Source: Phaeosaccion multiseriatum
Taxonomy: Eukaryota; Ochrophyta, other classes
Direction: 5' to 3'
Length of the DNA stretch: 64,000 nucleotides
Assembly (NCBI GenBank): GCA_965112735.1
Contig: OZ218954.1
Location: 2,604,001-2,668,000, forward strand
Under the pieces are notes generated by a model. That model saw nothing but the letters and a program-made list of their open reading frames with translations. It made no database searches and had not been told where the DNA came from. Made by a program: the position numbers and the translations under genes. Below, in pieces: positions 41,143-51,996 of the stretch; the first letter of the stretch is position 1, and each line of letters opens with the position of its first letter.

Positions 41143-42556
41143 TTACGTATTCATCGGGTCGAGGAAGTATCCTGCAGCGAGGGCTGCCAGCACAGCCACG
41201 GAGATGAAGGCTACTGAAATCTTGGCTGTGAGCTGGTCCTGCTCACTCTGCTTCTCCACCAAGCATTGGCACAGATCGCTTTTCCCGCCCTCCTTGTTGA
41301 TGTCAGACACGCGGTACACCCACGTTCCTTCTTCCACCTCGGGGTCTAGGAAGCTGTAGGAGCCCCCCTTCTCTCCCTTGGAGTTGAGAGGCGGGAAGTC
41401 TTTGTAGCTCGCCAACTCAATCCAGTCGTCGCTTTTGCCCTTACGCTGCGGAGGGGTAATGCACGTAAAGAGCACCGTATATTAGCACATTCCCCCAGAG
41501 AAATAAAGTACCACACACACGCCTCACCCTTGAAATGACGAATCCAAGGTTGTCCGTCTCGTCTCCGGTCTTCCACTTGAGCTCAATCCCATCCCCCACA
41601 ACCTTTGTCCGGAGTCCAAGCCCAGATAGCTCCATCTGGGAGAGAGAGACAACCGCGGTTAGCTGTTTAAGCCCTCCCCCGGCTTCATAGGCACTCTTCC
41701 CAAAAGTACCTGTTGGGGGTCCAAAGCCAAGGACCCTTGCGCGTTCTTCACCCTGGCGGCCTCTGCCATTCGGCGCCTTTCCATGGACTCTTCCACCTTT
41801 GGGGATACGCAGAGGGAGAGGGGAGCGTTAGTGCACTTACTTCCAACGACTTTCCACGAGGGAATAAGGGCACAGACCGGGTCCTGTTGGCCTGCTCTCC
41901 TACGAGCACGCCCCCCCCTGTACTCCTCAGCGTTTTCGTACCTTTTTTACGTTCTCCGGGCTAAACTGGTCCACCATCCACGGCGCGTAGGCTCGTCCTT
42001 CCTTAGTAAACATCCACGTAGGCATGTCTTTCCTGTCCTTATTGTCACCGTCGCTGTCCTGGGCCTCTGCCATACGGAGCACGCTTGATGCCTGTCTCGA
42101 TGCATGTTGCTGCACAGGAGTTGCAAACATGTGAGGCAGTGCGTTGGCAACAGTGTGCGCATGGCAGGCAGCAAGAAGGTGAGAGAGGCGAGCGCTGGCG
42201 AGCGAACTCGATGAAGAGGCGAAAGACAAGCGCTGGAAGCGAAGTCCATGAAGAGACGCTACACGGGATACACATTGGTGCAACACAGTGTGAATTGCTC
42301 ACATGGCAATCCCATAGCCCAATAGGAACGCTGATAACACATCCCAATGGGGACGCCGACAGATCAGGCACACACATCCAGCACAGAATCAGAGTCACCG
42401 CTGACGTACCCGGAACCTGGCTGCTCCTCTGCTGCTCCTGCTGCTCCTGTTTGGGAGGGAGGTCAGAGAACCTGCATTGGGGTTGGGCACAAAAGCATCC
42501 ACCAGAAGCGAGGCCGTGCTGGCGAAGAGCAGAGCGAGAAGAAGAGAGCGCTCCAT
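41143..42556 (-). CDS. Plastid-targeted membrane protein with an Fn3-like domain, function unknown
   Basis: Exon 1 starts MERSLLLALLFASTASLLVDAFVPNPNAG: a signal peptide ending in an A-F junction followed by a Ser/Arg-rich transit region, the classic complex-plastid signal. It splices to QHASRQASSVLRMAEA and continues DMPTWMFTKEGRAYAPWMVDQFSPENV, then EESMERRRMAEAARVKNAQGSLALDPQQ. A beta-sandwich-like stretch follows: LRTKVVGDGIELKWKTGDETDNLGFVISR, then DDWIELASYKDF, then GTWVYRVSDIN. A single C-terminal membrane helix (ISVAFISVAVLAALAAGYFL) ends the protein. The family is not named with confidence. Confidence 0.75.
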
Positions 42557-42784
42557 TTTCAATAAGTGGCAACGCTGACTCGGACTCGCCAACTGTGACA
42601 AACCAAATGAGGACAGTAGAATCCAAAGGGGGATGAGCCCACTCCCATCCCTCGATACTCGGCTCCTGAGAGAGTGAGAGGCAATCAGTCAGCGCGGAGT
42701 AGAGCCAGCAACTATTATAAGGACTGCAGGCACTTGCCCAAAACCAAACCACCCTACATGTAGGCCGAGGGAGATGGTGGGCCC

Positions 42785-45770
42785 ATGGAGTTTGCTCAGA
42801 GGCCTCACCAGTGTGTCACAATTTGGAGGCTTCGCACGCTGTACGCAAGAGAGATCGACTGGAAGCGTCGAGTATGGAGTCAGATAGGTACGAGGAGGGG
42901 GGGTGGGACAATAATCTTCCACCTAGTAGCCGCTAACGCCTCTTCAACCCCCTTTTTTCCGTTTGCACACGTTGCAGTGTCTTTATGGAAGCTCCAGCGC
43001 GCTTTGCGGGTGTGGAAGGCGCGGAGATGTGCGCGCGGTAGGCAACGTGGGCTGTTAGCAAGGGCGGATGCCTTGTTTTCTGCCAGAGGGAAGGCAGAGG
43101 CTTGCCGCAAATGGCGCCACTGGCGTAGGAATCGCAAACCCAGGACGACGCACGTGGTTTTGAGAAGAGCAGTCTTGCAGGAGTGGCGCTGGGTGGCTGG
43201 CAGCGAGGTACTCGCCAGGCGGGCTATCCAGAGACGGCGTCAGACAGTTCTGTTGCCACTAGCGCTGTCCACTTGGCGTGAGAGAGTGTCGGCCAGATGC
43301 AAGGAGAAGGCTGTGCGCCTAGAATGCTTTTTTTACCATGCCTTTCGCTATTCGTTTTCCGGGCTTGCACTTTGGCGCAGACGTGTAGAGGACCAAAAGT
43401 TCCTCTCCTTGCTGCTCTGCCGAGGTGATGCACATCATCTGGCGCGTTCTCCGTGGTTGGGGCGCTGGAAGAAGCGGGTCGCTTCTACTCGTCATCAGAG
43501 GGCGCTCGGGGCTGGTGGAAGGAGATGCTTTCTCCTAAGGGGGCTGCGGCAATGGTCTCTGCAGTGCCGTGCTTTACGGGGGCGGAGAGAAGAGCAGCGG
43601 ATTTCGCGGCTTGGTGTATCGCTTCGACGGTGGCGTGTACACGCTAGGCACAAGGCGGCGGAACGGTTGGAGCATGCACGGATGGCATTCTTGGGATGGA
43701 AACGCCTTTGCGATACGAAAAGGGCGTTTTGGCACGTAGCGACGCCGCGAAACTTACTCATCAAGGAATCGTGCCTCCTGCTGTGGCGGGATCTTTGCCT
43801 ACACGGCCAATTACACTCGGAGGCCAGCGCCACCGTGGCGTCGACCGCCGCTTGGCTGACAAAGCAGCGAGCCATGCGACATTGGTGTTTGTTGTGCCAG
43901 AGCATGCGGCGTGCCAGGAGAGCGAACCTGCGTCGAGCAGTCCGTCGATTTGCATTGTACACTGAAGGGCGAGAAGGGAGACTTCGCTGCAGGGCACTGT
44001 CGTCCGCGGCTCATGAGCACTTTGGAGGAAGGTCAAAGCAAGCGGCCTTCAGGCGGTGGCGGCAGCAGGGAGCAGCTCTCCAGCGAGCCTCTTTCCCCCT
44101 GCTGGGACGTCGGGGCGTGCAGGAGTTTCGCCTGTGGAGAGAACAGGCGGTAGACGGGCGGGAAAGGAGAGAGGCGCGTAAGAGAGCTTTGGCGAGGCAA
44201 AGGCAGGTCCTGTTGACCCACACGTTCGGTCTCTGGAGAGTGGCGCTCAGCAGACGCAACAGCCTCATACAGTACGCCGTCTTGACGAGCTGGCGCGAAT
44301 GGCTGTCGACCAAGTCCAGGGTGAGATGTCTTCGCTGTGCATACGTACGGCTCTCCCTTGTTCTTTGGCTTACACTTCCATCCATATTTCTCTCGTATCT
44401 AGGTATTGGCCCAGGCGCGCAGTGACCGTCAACGAGCGTTGCTGGCGCAATGCTTTAACCAATTGCGCAAGCACTGTTCTGTACACGCGGCCTTTTCGCA
44501 CTGGGTCTCCTGCATACGGGCCACAACCCAGGCTCGAGCGTCCTGCAGCAGACGGTGTCTACAAGCACTGTCTGTTTGCGCCAAGGAGCGAAAGCAAGCG
44601 AGGCTGGCTGGCCGCGCTGTAGCCATGCGCGCTTTTGCGGCACCCGCCTTGATGGTGTGGAAGGGCCTCACGTTCAGCCAGACGAGAAGCAAGGCAGTGG
44701 GTACGGCGCAGTGGCGCCTTGGAGCGACGGTGTCTATCAGAGCAACCATGTCAGCAAAATTGGCTTTGCAAATGTTTTCGGGGCGACGCTACGCGCTGGC
44801 GTTGCGGCAGTGGCGCAGTCATGTGGACGCCAGTGTCGAGCAGCGCCGACGAGTGCTGCGTCTCCGCCAAGCACAGGGCGGGGCGGCTCGGCAATGTCGA
44901 CGCAGAGAATTGGCCTGGCTGCGCCAAGCCTTTCAGACTCTGCGCTGCATCGCTCGCGAGGCAGCAGGGGTCCAGGTGGACGCATCACGTTACTTTGAGA
45001 GGATGCAGCTCAGCCGAGGGCTCGTCGCGCTGCGGAGATTGCAGGCAAGGCGTCGATTGCACACCAGGCGCCGAAGGTGCCGCAGAGCTTTTGGGGTGTG
45101 GCGGACGCGCTGGAGGTGCTTAAAGGCTTTTCGCGCTTGGAGTGCTGCGTCGCAGACAGCCAGACACAGGAGGGAAAGTGAGAGGATGCAGTCGGTCTTG
45201 TCCAGCGCTTTTGTCCAGTGGAGAGCGCGGGTAATGCCGGGAGGGAGCGCCGATTCAGAGGGGGAAGGCACCGACGGGGAGTTGCTGCTTCAGAAAGGGA
45301 ACCCCGAGTGGGCCGTCTGTATGCCACCACAACGAGTGCTGTCCCGCGCCATTTGGAAATGGAGAGAGCGTGTGCGAACAACTCGCGTGTGTAGGCACCA
45401 GGTAGACAGAGCTGTCCACCTCTGGGCCCATCAAGGCGTGAGCCGGTGCCTCCACCGCTGGATCCTCACCACCAGCATTTGGCGAGAGTACGCTCGCGCG
45501 CAGCGCTGGGGAGAGCAAAGGTTGCTTGCTTTTGCTTGGGCCAAGCTGAGGGCACGCACAACCGGTGCCAAACAGGTTGATGTGGACGCATTTCGCCAGC
45601 ACCACGTTTTGCGGAAGGTGCTGTTTGCATGGAGCTGCTATGCCTTCTGCAACAGCAGCAGCAGCACGGGGCGAGGGGAGAAACACAGGGAGCAGTTTGG
45701 CAGAAGTGCCTCCCAGCACACCCCTCGAGGACAGTCACAGCCCAGGTCACTCAGACACACAGCGACATGA
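42785..45770 (+). CDS. SFI1-like Trp/Arg repeat protein (putative centrin-binding)
   Basis: Very long protein (about 950 residues) with few introns (about 42888-42976 and 44320-44402). It consists of repeated helical units of about 23-33 residues, each with a Trp preceded by a basic/hydrophobic stretch, e.g. LQRALRVWKARRCARG, LALSTWRERVSARC, FSGLALWRRRVED, MAFLGWKRLCDTK, AFRRWRQQGAAL, FGLWRVALSRR, FGVWRTRWRCLKAFRAW and FVQWRARVM. This pattern is that of SFI1 repeats, which bind centrin along a single helix at spindle poles and basal bodies. The start at 42785 is the first usable ATG; an upstream exon cannot be excluded. Confidence 0.68.
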
Positions 45771-45954
45771 CGACACGTTTCAGTGCAGTGCTGCCGTGTA
45801 ATGAGCGAAGAAAGTTACCCCCCAAACTCTTTGAAACTGTTGTTGTGTGGCCTGGAACTATTATTGCGGCCTCCTTAAGTCCCCCACAGCGAGAATGGGT
45901 GTCTCTTCTTCGCTTCTCAGGCCCTCGAAGGAGAGACGCCAAGCCAAGCCATTT

Positions 45955-45976
45955 GGGGGGGGGGGGGGGGGGGGGG
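45955..45976. repeat. G22 homopolymer in a convergent intergenic gap
   Basis: Uninterrupted run of 22 G between the SFI1-like and NDUFA5 stop codons. The true length is likely unreliable in the assembly. Confidence 0.85.
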
Positions 45977-46023
45977 AATTCTCCGTCCTTCTCCCATTTA
46001 TACAGTGAATCCTGGGGAGCAAA

Positions 46024-46618
46024 CTACTTCATATTGGGCTCCTTCGCAGTGTCAAAGCCCTCGTCGAATTCGTCCACTTCCTCCCCCTTTTCGCGTTGTG
46101 TCTGCAGCAGCTCCACAGCCTCCCAGGTCCTATACGCATAGTAGGTATCAATGACCTTGAGCTCGTCGTGGCACATGTCTATGAGCTCCTCCAGTTGGCC
46201 CAAATTGATCTCATCCTCAATCTTCTCCTCGTCCTCCACATCCTGAGCCACCTTTAGACGATACCCGTAGATTGTCTCCACCGTTTTCCGGTATGCCGTA
46301 TGCGCGGGAATGATCTAAACAGCAGTAGACGCAGCCGCATAGCAGGAGGAGCAAGAGGAACAGAGGGGGGTTGGGGGCGGGCAACGAACGAGCATACACA
46401 ACATCATGCGGAAAGGTGAGCCGCCCTTCAGCCTGGATCCTTCGGTGCCGTGGCTCTACCACGCCGCTGCTACTGCCCTATTTCCGTACCTGCACGCGCT
46501 CGAGCACCCTCTTGGACATGTCAATCAGGTTTTTACGACCATTGGGATCCACTTCTAGTCCAACGATGCCCGTAGAGGTCTTCGTCACCGCTTGGCGCAA
46601 AATCCGGGCAGCAAACAT
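46024..46618 (-). CDS. NDUFA5: Mitochondrial complex I subunit NDUFA5 (B13)
   Basis: Accessory subunit of NADH:ubiquinone oxidoreductase in the matrix arm. Exon 1 encodes MFAARILRQAVTKTSTGIVGLEV and DPNGRKNLIDMSKRVLERVQ, matching the family's KTTGIVGLDVVPNAR block and heptad-like helix. Exon 2 encodes IIPAHTAYRKTVETIYGYRLK, EDEINLGQLEELIDMCHDELKVID and an acidic tail. The first residues are basic and suit mitochondrial import. Stop at 46024-46026. Confidence 0.88.
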
Positions 46619-46836
46619 GGCTGTCCTCTGCGCAGCAGCAGCCGCGGCGGATGCAAGTAGTGGCTGCGGAGGATACTATCCTCCTTTACCCCTGCTGTTA
46701 TTGTTTTGCCTGTTCGCTCTCCTCCTTCCTTTGTTGCCTTGCGGTCAATAGCGCAGCTTTTAACACTCCAAGGCATGGTATTTCCCAGGGGGCTCAACCC
46801 CCCCCCCCTCCTCCTCTCTAGTCCCTTGGTGTTAAT

Positions 46837-47579
46837 ATGGCTACCGTGGTAAAGGTAGACTTTAGTAACGCGAAACACGCAGAAGATCTCGTGAGGCTTC
46901 TGGATACCTACGCTCAGGATCCGACGGGCGGGGGAAGGGCTTTGCCGGAGGAGGTGAAGAGCACTTTGGTGGACAAGCTTCAGGCAGTGCCCACCGCTCT
47001 TAGCTATCTTGCTTATGAGGGCGAAGAAGCAGTAGGGCTGGCGAACTGCTTCCAGGGTTTTAGTACATTTGAGGCCAAGCCGACTCTAGCCGTCCATGGT
47101 GAGTTGATTAATGTCACCTGCGCCCTTTGAAGAACTGAAGGTGGATGTGGTGGAGGGAGAAGTCTACCTACTCCGCGCACCAAAGGCTGTGCGGACCTGC
47201 TCGTGCGGGCGCGATGGTTCCCGCGCTATGGAACTGCTCCTCTCTTCCCGTTCCACCCAGCTCATGAGCTCAATCATCCAGTCTCTAACTTCGTGCTTTC
47301 CCTCCAACCATGTGTTTTCCGCTCTCAGATATATTTGTCTGCGTCGCGTCGCGGGGGAAGGGTGTCTGCCGATCGCTAATGGCGGCAGTGGAGGAGGAGG
47401 GGAAAACGCTGGGATGCTGTAGGGTAACGATGGAGATATTGTCGGCCCAGCGGCCAGCCGTAGGCTTGGGTCTGTCCCAATTTCTTTTGGCAGGTCGAAC
47501 ACCCATTCCAGTAGGCTTCAGCAAGTTCTTGCTCAATCAGGGCTTTGGGGGGGCCATTCACATGGACAAGGCTTTATGA
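46837..47579 (+). CDS. GNAT-family N-acetyltransferase
   Basis: Two exons joined at CAT-G/AT, giving LAVHDIFVCVASRGKGVCRSLMAAVEEEGK across the junction. RGKGVCRSLM is the Q/RxxGxG/A acetyl-CoA motif. Upstream are VKVDFSNAKHAEDLVRLLDTYAQDPTGGG and LSYLAYEGEEAVGLANCFQGFSTF; downstream are CCRVTMEILSA and FLLNQGFGGAIHMDKAL, the usual end of the fold. The segment QRPAVGLGLSQFLLAG before the last block may contain an unrecognised short intron. Its stop is 7 bp from the stop of the next gene on the other strand. Confidence 0.77.
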
Positions 47580-47586
47580 CAAATTC

Positions 47587-48411
47587 TTATACACAATTTA
47601 CAGCAGCTCGTGCCAGTGCGAAGAATCGCTCTTCCTCCAATAGCTTGTCTGCCTTCATCAGGGTCTTGAGCAAGTTGCACACTTGTTCAGCGCTTCCCTT
47701 CTCGGAGGACGCCAACTCTTGTCGTAGAATGACGGCCCTCTGCCGCAGGCGCCGCGCGTCACCTTCCTTGGCGGAAAAGTCCCTCGTGAGATACGGAATG
47801 GCCACTTTCGCCCCCACCAGGTGCTCCGAATGCTCGCCCTTTTGATTCATGACGTAGAGTTCCACAGTCTCCTTGTTTCGGGCGCCCCTCTCGTACGACC
47901 GCTCAATCAATCGAATGAGGCCCATCGCCCGCAGCGTGTCCAGCACCATCTTCACCTTGGCCTTGGACAGCTTGGGCAAGCGGTGGGTCACTTCCTGCAG
48001 GGTGAGCGGCGACACTTGTAACCATTCCAGTATGCGCTTCGTTGCGTTCTGCACTCCTGGTGTCTTCTTCATCAGCTCCACAGACGGGACTTTGTCCTTT
48101 TGCTTGGAAACAGCAGCAGCTGCTGCAGGCTTTTGGCAAAGCGGGGAAGCCGCAGGCGCCCTTTCCGAAACAAGGTCCGGGCCTTGTGCTCCTGCCGGGG
48201 CGGCATGATTGCTCAACGAGACATCAGCCACAGCCGTAGCAGCAGCCGCCGAGTGTCCCTCTCCGACTGACTCTCCCCCATGTCCCATTGAAGAAGGCGC
48301 TTCATTCCTCTGCACTTCCCCATCGCCCTGGCCTTCTCCATACAATTGATACCCGGCGAAAGAAGTCTTCTTCCGCTGCCTCTTTGGGGTGCTGCGCTCT
48401 TCACCAATCAT
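47587..48411 (-). CDS. Winged-helix-like protein, function unknown
   Basis: Single exon, 274 residues. The N-terminus is Lys/Arg-rich (PKRQRKKTS, a likely nuclear signal) and then Ala/Gly/Gln-rich. Residues of about 120-185 read ATKRILEWLQVSPLTLQEVTHRL, KAKVKMVLDTLRAMGLIRLIERS and TVELYVMNQKG, which has the helix-helix-helix-wing layout of a winged-helix DNA-binding domain of the E2F/DP size. The C-terminus is a helical, charged segment (ARRLRQRAVILRQELASSE, LLKTLMKADKLLEEE). A transcription-factor role is inferred from shape only; the family is not identified. Confidence 0.6.
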   Translation of the reverse strand: MIGEERSTPKRQRKKTSFAGYQLYGEGQGDGEVQRNEAPSSMGHGGESVGEGHSAAAATAVADVSLSNHAAPAGAQGPDLVSERAPAASPLCQKPAAAAAVSKQKDKVPSVELMKKTPGVQNATKRILEWLQVSPLTLQEVTHRLPKLSKAKVKMVLDTLRAMGLIRLIERSYERGARNKETVELYVMNQKGEHSEHLVGAKVAIPYLTRDFSAKEGDARRLRQRAVILRQELASSEKGSAEQVCNLLKTLMKADKLLEEERFFALARAAVNCV

Positions 48412-48542
48412 CAGTGTGAGTGATGTGGGTAGGTCTTAAGCCGAATGTCCACAATCCACACACCCCACCACGCAGATGTGGACAGTACAGGCGAAAAGTA
48501 GTAAGGCAATGAAAGGTCTCGCTTGAAAGTGGAACGTGCTCG

Positions 48543-49734
48543 ATGGCCGCCGCCTCGGCGGATGCTGGTCCAACGTATGCATGGGGTCTCGATCCAACCT
48601 TCTGGGCACACATGAAGCTCACAAATGAGCATGTGCTCAGGCTGGGGGAAGGAGCTCACGCTTTGAACGGCCGGCCTGTGCACCGAGTTTTTGTCGTGGG
48701 AACCGTGGTGGCCAGGGTGATTGGGTCCGTCCGTAGGGGCACGGAGAAGTATGGTAAGTGCTTTTAGGCCGCATATTGTTTCTCTTCTTGGTCTGTTTCT
48801 CATGTAAGACCCTACATCGTGCTCTCTGCGCCTTGATTGACACCTTCAAGTTAAGCACCTTCTGGATGACGGAACGGGCTTGCTGACATGCACCACGTGG
48901 GACAAGGAACGCGAGTCCTCTGGGCGGGAGAGTGCGGCCTTTGGTCTCGGATACGGCGTGGCTGTAGCTGGCAGACTGTCGCACTACAAGGGCGTCGTGG
49001 AGGTCAACGTGGAGAGCATTCGACTCGCTCGGCCCAATGAGGAGCAGCTTCACTGGTTGTCGCTCTCGTCGCTGGGTCGAGAGTACTATGCCCAAACCTT
49101 TGACGGGGTCAAGTACGTGGACGAGGCGGTTCTGGCAAAGAGCATCAAGGGGAATTTGGCGCAAGAGTGCAGCTGCGGCTGCGACTACGGCAGGACGCTG
49201 GTATACTGTAAGTGTCTCGCGTCCCCCGTGGACGTGGATGACGGCCAGTTTGCCTTTCGGGATGCCATCTTACGTAAACTTATTACACTGGAGGACAGTG
49301 TTGCCGAGCTTCCAATCAGTACAGCGCTGGAGGATGTTTCGAAAAGTGCAATCAGCTTTTCCTTCCAGAATATTTGCTCCGACCCTAGCCTTATTGCCGT
49401 CGCGGAGAGTGTCTTGGAGGGAGTTTCGAGCGCGCGCACTGCTGCTGTCACGTCCGAGAGAGTGAAAAGTTTGTTTCGGAAAGTGATTAAAGCCTTTCGG
49501 GAAGACGGCATTGTCTACTTGAAGAATAACGAGGACGACGTGTACCAGTTCGTGTCTCGGCGCCGCGTGCTAGAGCCTGCTATTCGCAGGCTTTGCAGAG
49601 AAATGAACCTCCGCCTTGACTATGGGGACCGCATCGTGCGCGAGCTTCAGAAGGGGCTCTCAATAACGCGCCACGTGTCGGGGGGGCGAATACGAACGAC
49701 CCTGCTCTACATGCGAGAATCCGCCAAAGAGTAG
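48543..49734 (+). CDS. STN1: CST telomere complex subunit STN1
   Basis: OB-fold subunit of the CST (CTC1-STN1-TEN1) complex, which handles telomere end replication. Exon 1 encodes YAWGLDPTFWAHMKLTNEHVLRL and LNGRPVHRVFVVGTVVARV, matching the WGLDPVF and GHPIKQVDVLGTVIG blocks of animal STN1. Exon 2 continues the OB fold (LLDDGTGLLTCTTWD, the DDxTGxxxC signature, then VAVAGRLSHYKGVVEVNVESIRL). It then carries two C-terminal winged-helix-like regions (VKSLFRKVIKAFREDGIVYLKNNEDDVYQFVSRR and LEPAIRRLCREMNLRLDYGDRIV). Full length for the family. Start ATG 48543, 131 bp from the divergent winged-helix gene. Confidence 0.87.
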
Positions 49735-50109
49735 TTCCGGCTGCTTCAGAAACCCAGCAGGCAAGATTGAGCGAGAGATGGAACTACTCTCGGCTCATGA
49801 AGGAGAGCAGTTGCTGCCTCTTCTCTCGCCATGTATATGACCTCAGCCAGAGTGGTACCTGCCTTTCCCCAATCAGGTGGGGGGGGGGAGGGACGGCTTG
49901 CGGCGTATGTAAATATCAGTGTACAAGACCCCTAGTATTACTCTCTTTCCCATGGTCTTGGGTCTGCTTCACGCGTCTCTCCCAACCTACTCAGTCCCCT
50001 GTCGGCTGCCTCATCATCAGAAGAAGAACAAGAACAAGAACAAAAAAGGAAATGTATGTATCTTAGATGACTAGTCCAAGGCGTGTTCTCCTCGACGTTG
50101 CGCTGTGTG
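49735..50109. other. Convergent intergenic region after STN1
   Basis: Mixed sequence with a G-run near 49878 and an AGAACA repeat near 50021-50045. Nothing else is visible. Confidence 0.5.
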
Positions 50110-50751
50110 TTAGAGGAAAACGCGCAGGGAGCTGACTACATGATCTCTGCAGACGGGACAGCGGTGCGATCCTTTTGAAATACGGTCCGCGCACGAGGCG
50201 TGGAAAGGCCCGTGACCGCAAGGGACGAGCACATAGGGTTGATGAGCAGTTTCCAGGCAGATCGGGCACGTACGGCACTGGTGAGCTTTCCCCTCCGCCG
50301 CCTGCTCCTCCTCTCCATCATTCCCTGTCCCAAAAACCGCTCCTCCCTCCTCCTGCTGTTGCTCCTCCTGGGAACAGGGCTCTGCGTGCTGAGCCTCACG
50401 ACAGCCGTGGCGGCTTTGCCGCTGATGCTCTTGCTGCTGATGGGAGAGCATGAGAAGCTTCACCTGGGTCAAGCTGGAATGAAAGGCTTGGCGGCAAACG
50501 TCCGCACCAAAGATCTTTAGCACCTGCTCCTTGAGCCTCGTAAGCACGTGGACACTCTTCTGTACCCCGAGGCGCTGCAGATTCAGCACCACAGCCCGAA
50601 GAGCATTTCTTTGCGAGGCGCTTTCGGCTTGACTGGTGAGGTACACCACCACCCCAAACACAAACTCTCGAAACCACCTCTTCTTCACATCGGCAGGCGC
50701 CTTTCGAGCACACCCTGCCCGCCTTTGCATTTCCTCGTGACACCCAGGCTG

Positions 50752-50786
<35 letters not shown>

Positions 50787-51078
50787 TCCGAAAGTTCGCA
50801 GCCTCAGCGATGATGCTCCGCGATCGGCGCCGGTGCAAGTGCCCCCCCCCCCTTTGGGTCCCCACGCTCACCATTCCCTCTCCTCCCTCGCACTCTTCTC
50901 CCGCTCCGCTGTCCCGTCCTCTATTGAGTCTTCACAGCTCTCGCACGATGAGATGGCTTCAAAGTCTATGAATTTCTGGGCTGTGTCTTCTCTCTCTTTG
51001 AGCTTGTTTTGTTTACCAAACAAATCCTCGGCCCTTTTTCTCTCCCGTCCAGTTGGATTTTTAGCGCCGAAATTAAAC
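50110..51078 (-). CDS. RING-finger protein with polyglutamine tract
   Basis: The main exon (to about 50870) has a polyQ stretch, then KRWFREFVFGVVVYLTSQAESASQRNALRAVVLNLQRLG and QVLKIFGADVCRQAF, another Gln/Glu linker, and a C-terminal RING: CRTCPICLETAHQPYVLVPCGHGPFHASCADRI, then HRCPVCRDHV. Spacing fits a C3HC4/C3HHC3-type ubiquitin ligase finger. An upstream exon (about 50874-51078: RKRAEDLFGKQNKLKERED, FIDFEAISSCESCEDSIEDG) probably belongs to it through a GTGAGC donor. No ATG is present in that exon, so a first exon further upstream is missing from this model. Substrate unknown. Confidence 0.65.
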
Positions 51079-51229
51079 AACTGGGCCTCGATTTTCGGCG
51101 CGGGGAAAAGACCAATAAGTCAACAAGCCGAAAAGAGGCCAAGGGCAACAAGGCATTGGCGGCCCTGAGACGCGCCCCTTTGTAGGGATCAGTCCTCCTC
51201 TCTAGCCCGCAGACCGGTATAGCACAAGG

Positions 51230-51996
51230 ATGGGTGTCGGGCAAAGGAAGAGCAAGGGGGGGAAAGGAGGCCACAAAGCGAAGAACAAGGTGCGGTGGGG
51301 CTGGGGGGCGGGGACCACGCCTTGCGCGGCCGTCACTCACCATTCACTCTCTTCCCGCCCTTTCCAACACATCAGGATTATAAGAAGAGCTCTTGCACGA
51401 AGAACAGGAGAATGGATGTGGACCAGGTGCAGGACATGCTGGAGAAGGAGCAGGAGACCAAGACGACAACCACCTTCGAGTTCGACGATGACCTACCAGG
51501 GTGCGTTGAAGGCCTTTTTCCTGTGGTGCTCTACCTCTCTGTCTCTCTTTATTTCTCACTCTCAGTCTCTCAGTCTCTCACTCTCTCTGTCTCTCTCTGT
51601 TTGCCTCTCTCTCTCCCGCTGTCTCCTTTCTGTTTCCCTCTCTCTCTGTCTCTGTCTGCCCCCCACTCTCTCTCTGTCTCTCTCTCACCGCCCGATGAAC
51701 ACCCTCTCACGGCGCAGAGGGGGGCAGTTCTACTGCACCCCATGTGCAGAGCATCACATCGACCTACATTCCCTCAAAAAACATTCCAAAAGCAAGAGAC
51801 ACAAGCGAAGGTGAGCACGCACAGGTGAAGCTTGTTGCATTGCATGGAACCTAGCAGGTTAACACCCCTTGGATCTCCTCCTATGCACAGATTAAAAGAC
51901 GTTGCCCAAGAAAAGTACACTCAACTGGAGGCAGATAGGGCAGCAGGAAAAACGAAAGAAGTCTACAAGGCTGCTCATCCGGCTAAGGAAGGATAA
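51230..51996 (+). CDS. BUD20: BUD20/ZNF593-like C2H2 zinc-finger ribosome-biogenesis factor
   Basis: Four small exons: MGVGQRKSKGGKGGHKAKNK; DYKKSSCTKNRRMDVDQVQ with ETKTTTTFEFDDDLPG; GGQFYCTPCAEHHIDLHSLKKHSKSKRHKRR; LKDVAQEKYTQLEADRAAG. The sequence LPGGGxxxCxxCxxxFID..LKxHxxSKxHKKRLK is the family signature; here the zinc ligands are C, C, H and H in FYCTPC and KKHSKSKRH. It is a shuttling factor for late 60S pre-ribosomes in yeast. All junctions are GT-AG and in phase. Confidence 0.88.

Noticed and set aside
42045-42752. Minus-strand 235-residue frame overlapping the plastid Fn3-like gene
   Set aside because: It runs through the real exon 1-exon 2 junction in another frame; the signal peptide and splice sites support the annotated model.
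45955-45976. G22 run as a regulatory element
   Set aside because: Homopolymers of this length are common sequencing and assembly artefacts, and it sits in a convergent gap where no promoter is expected.
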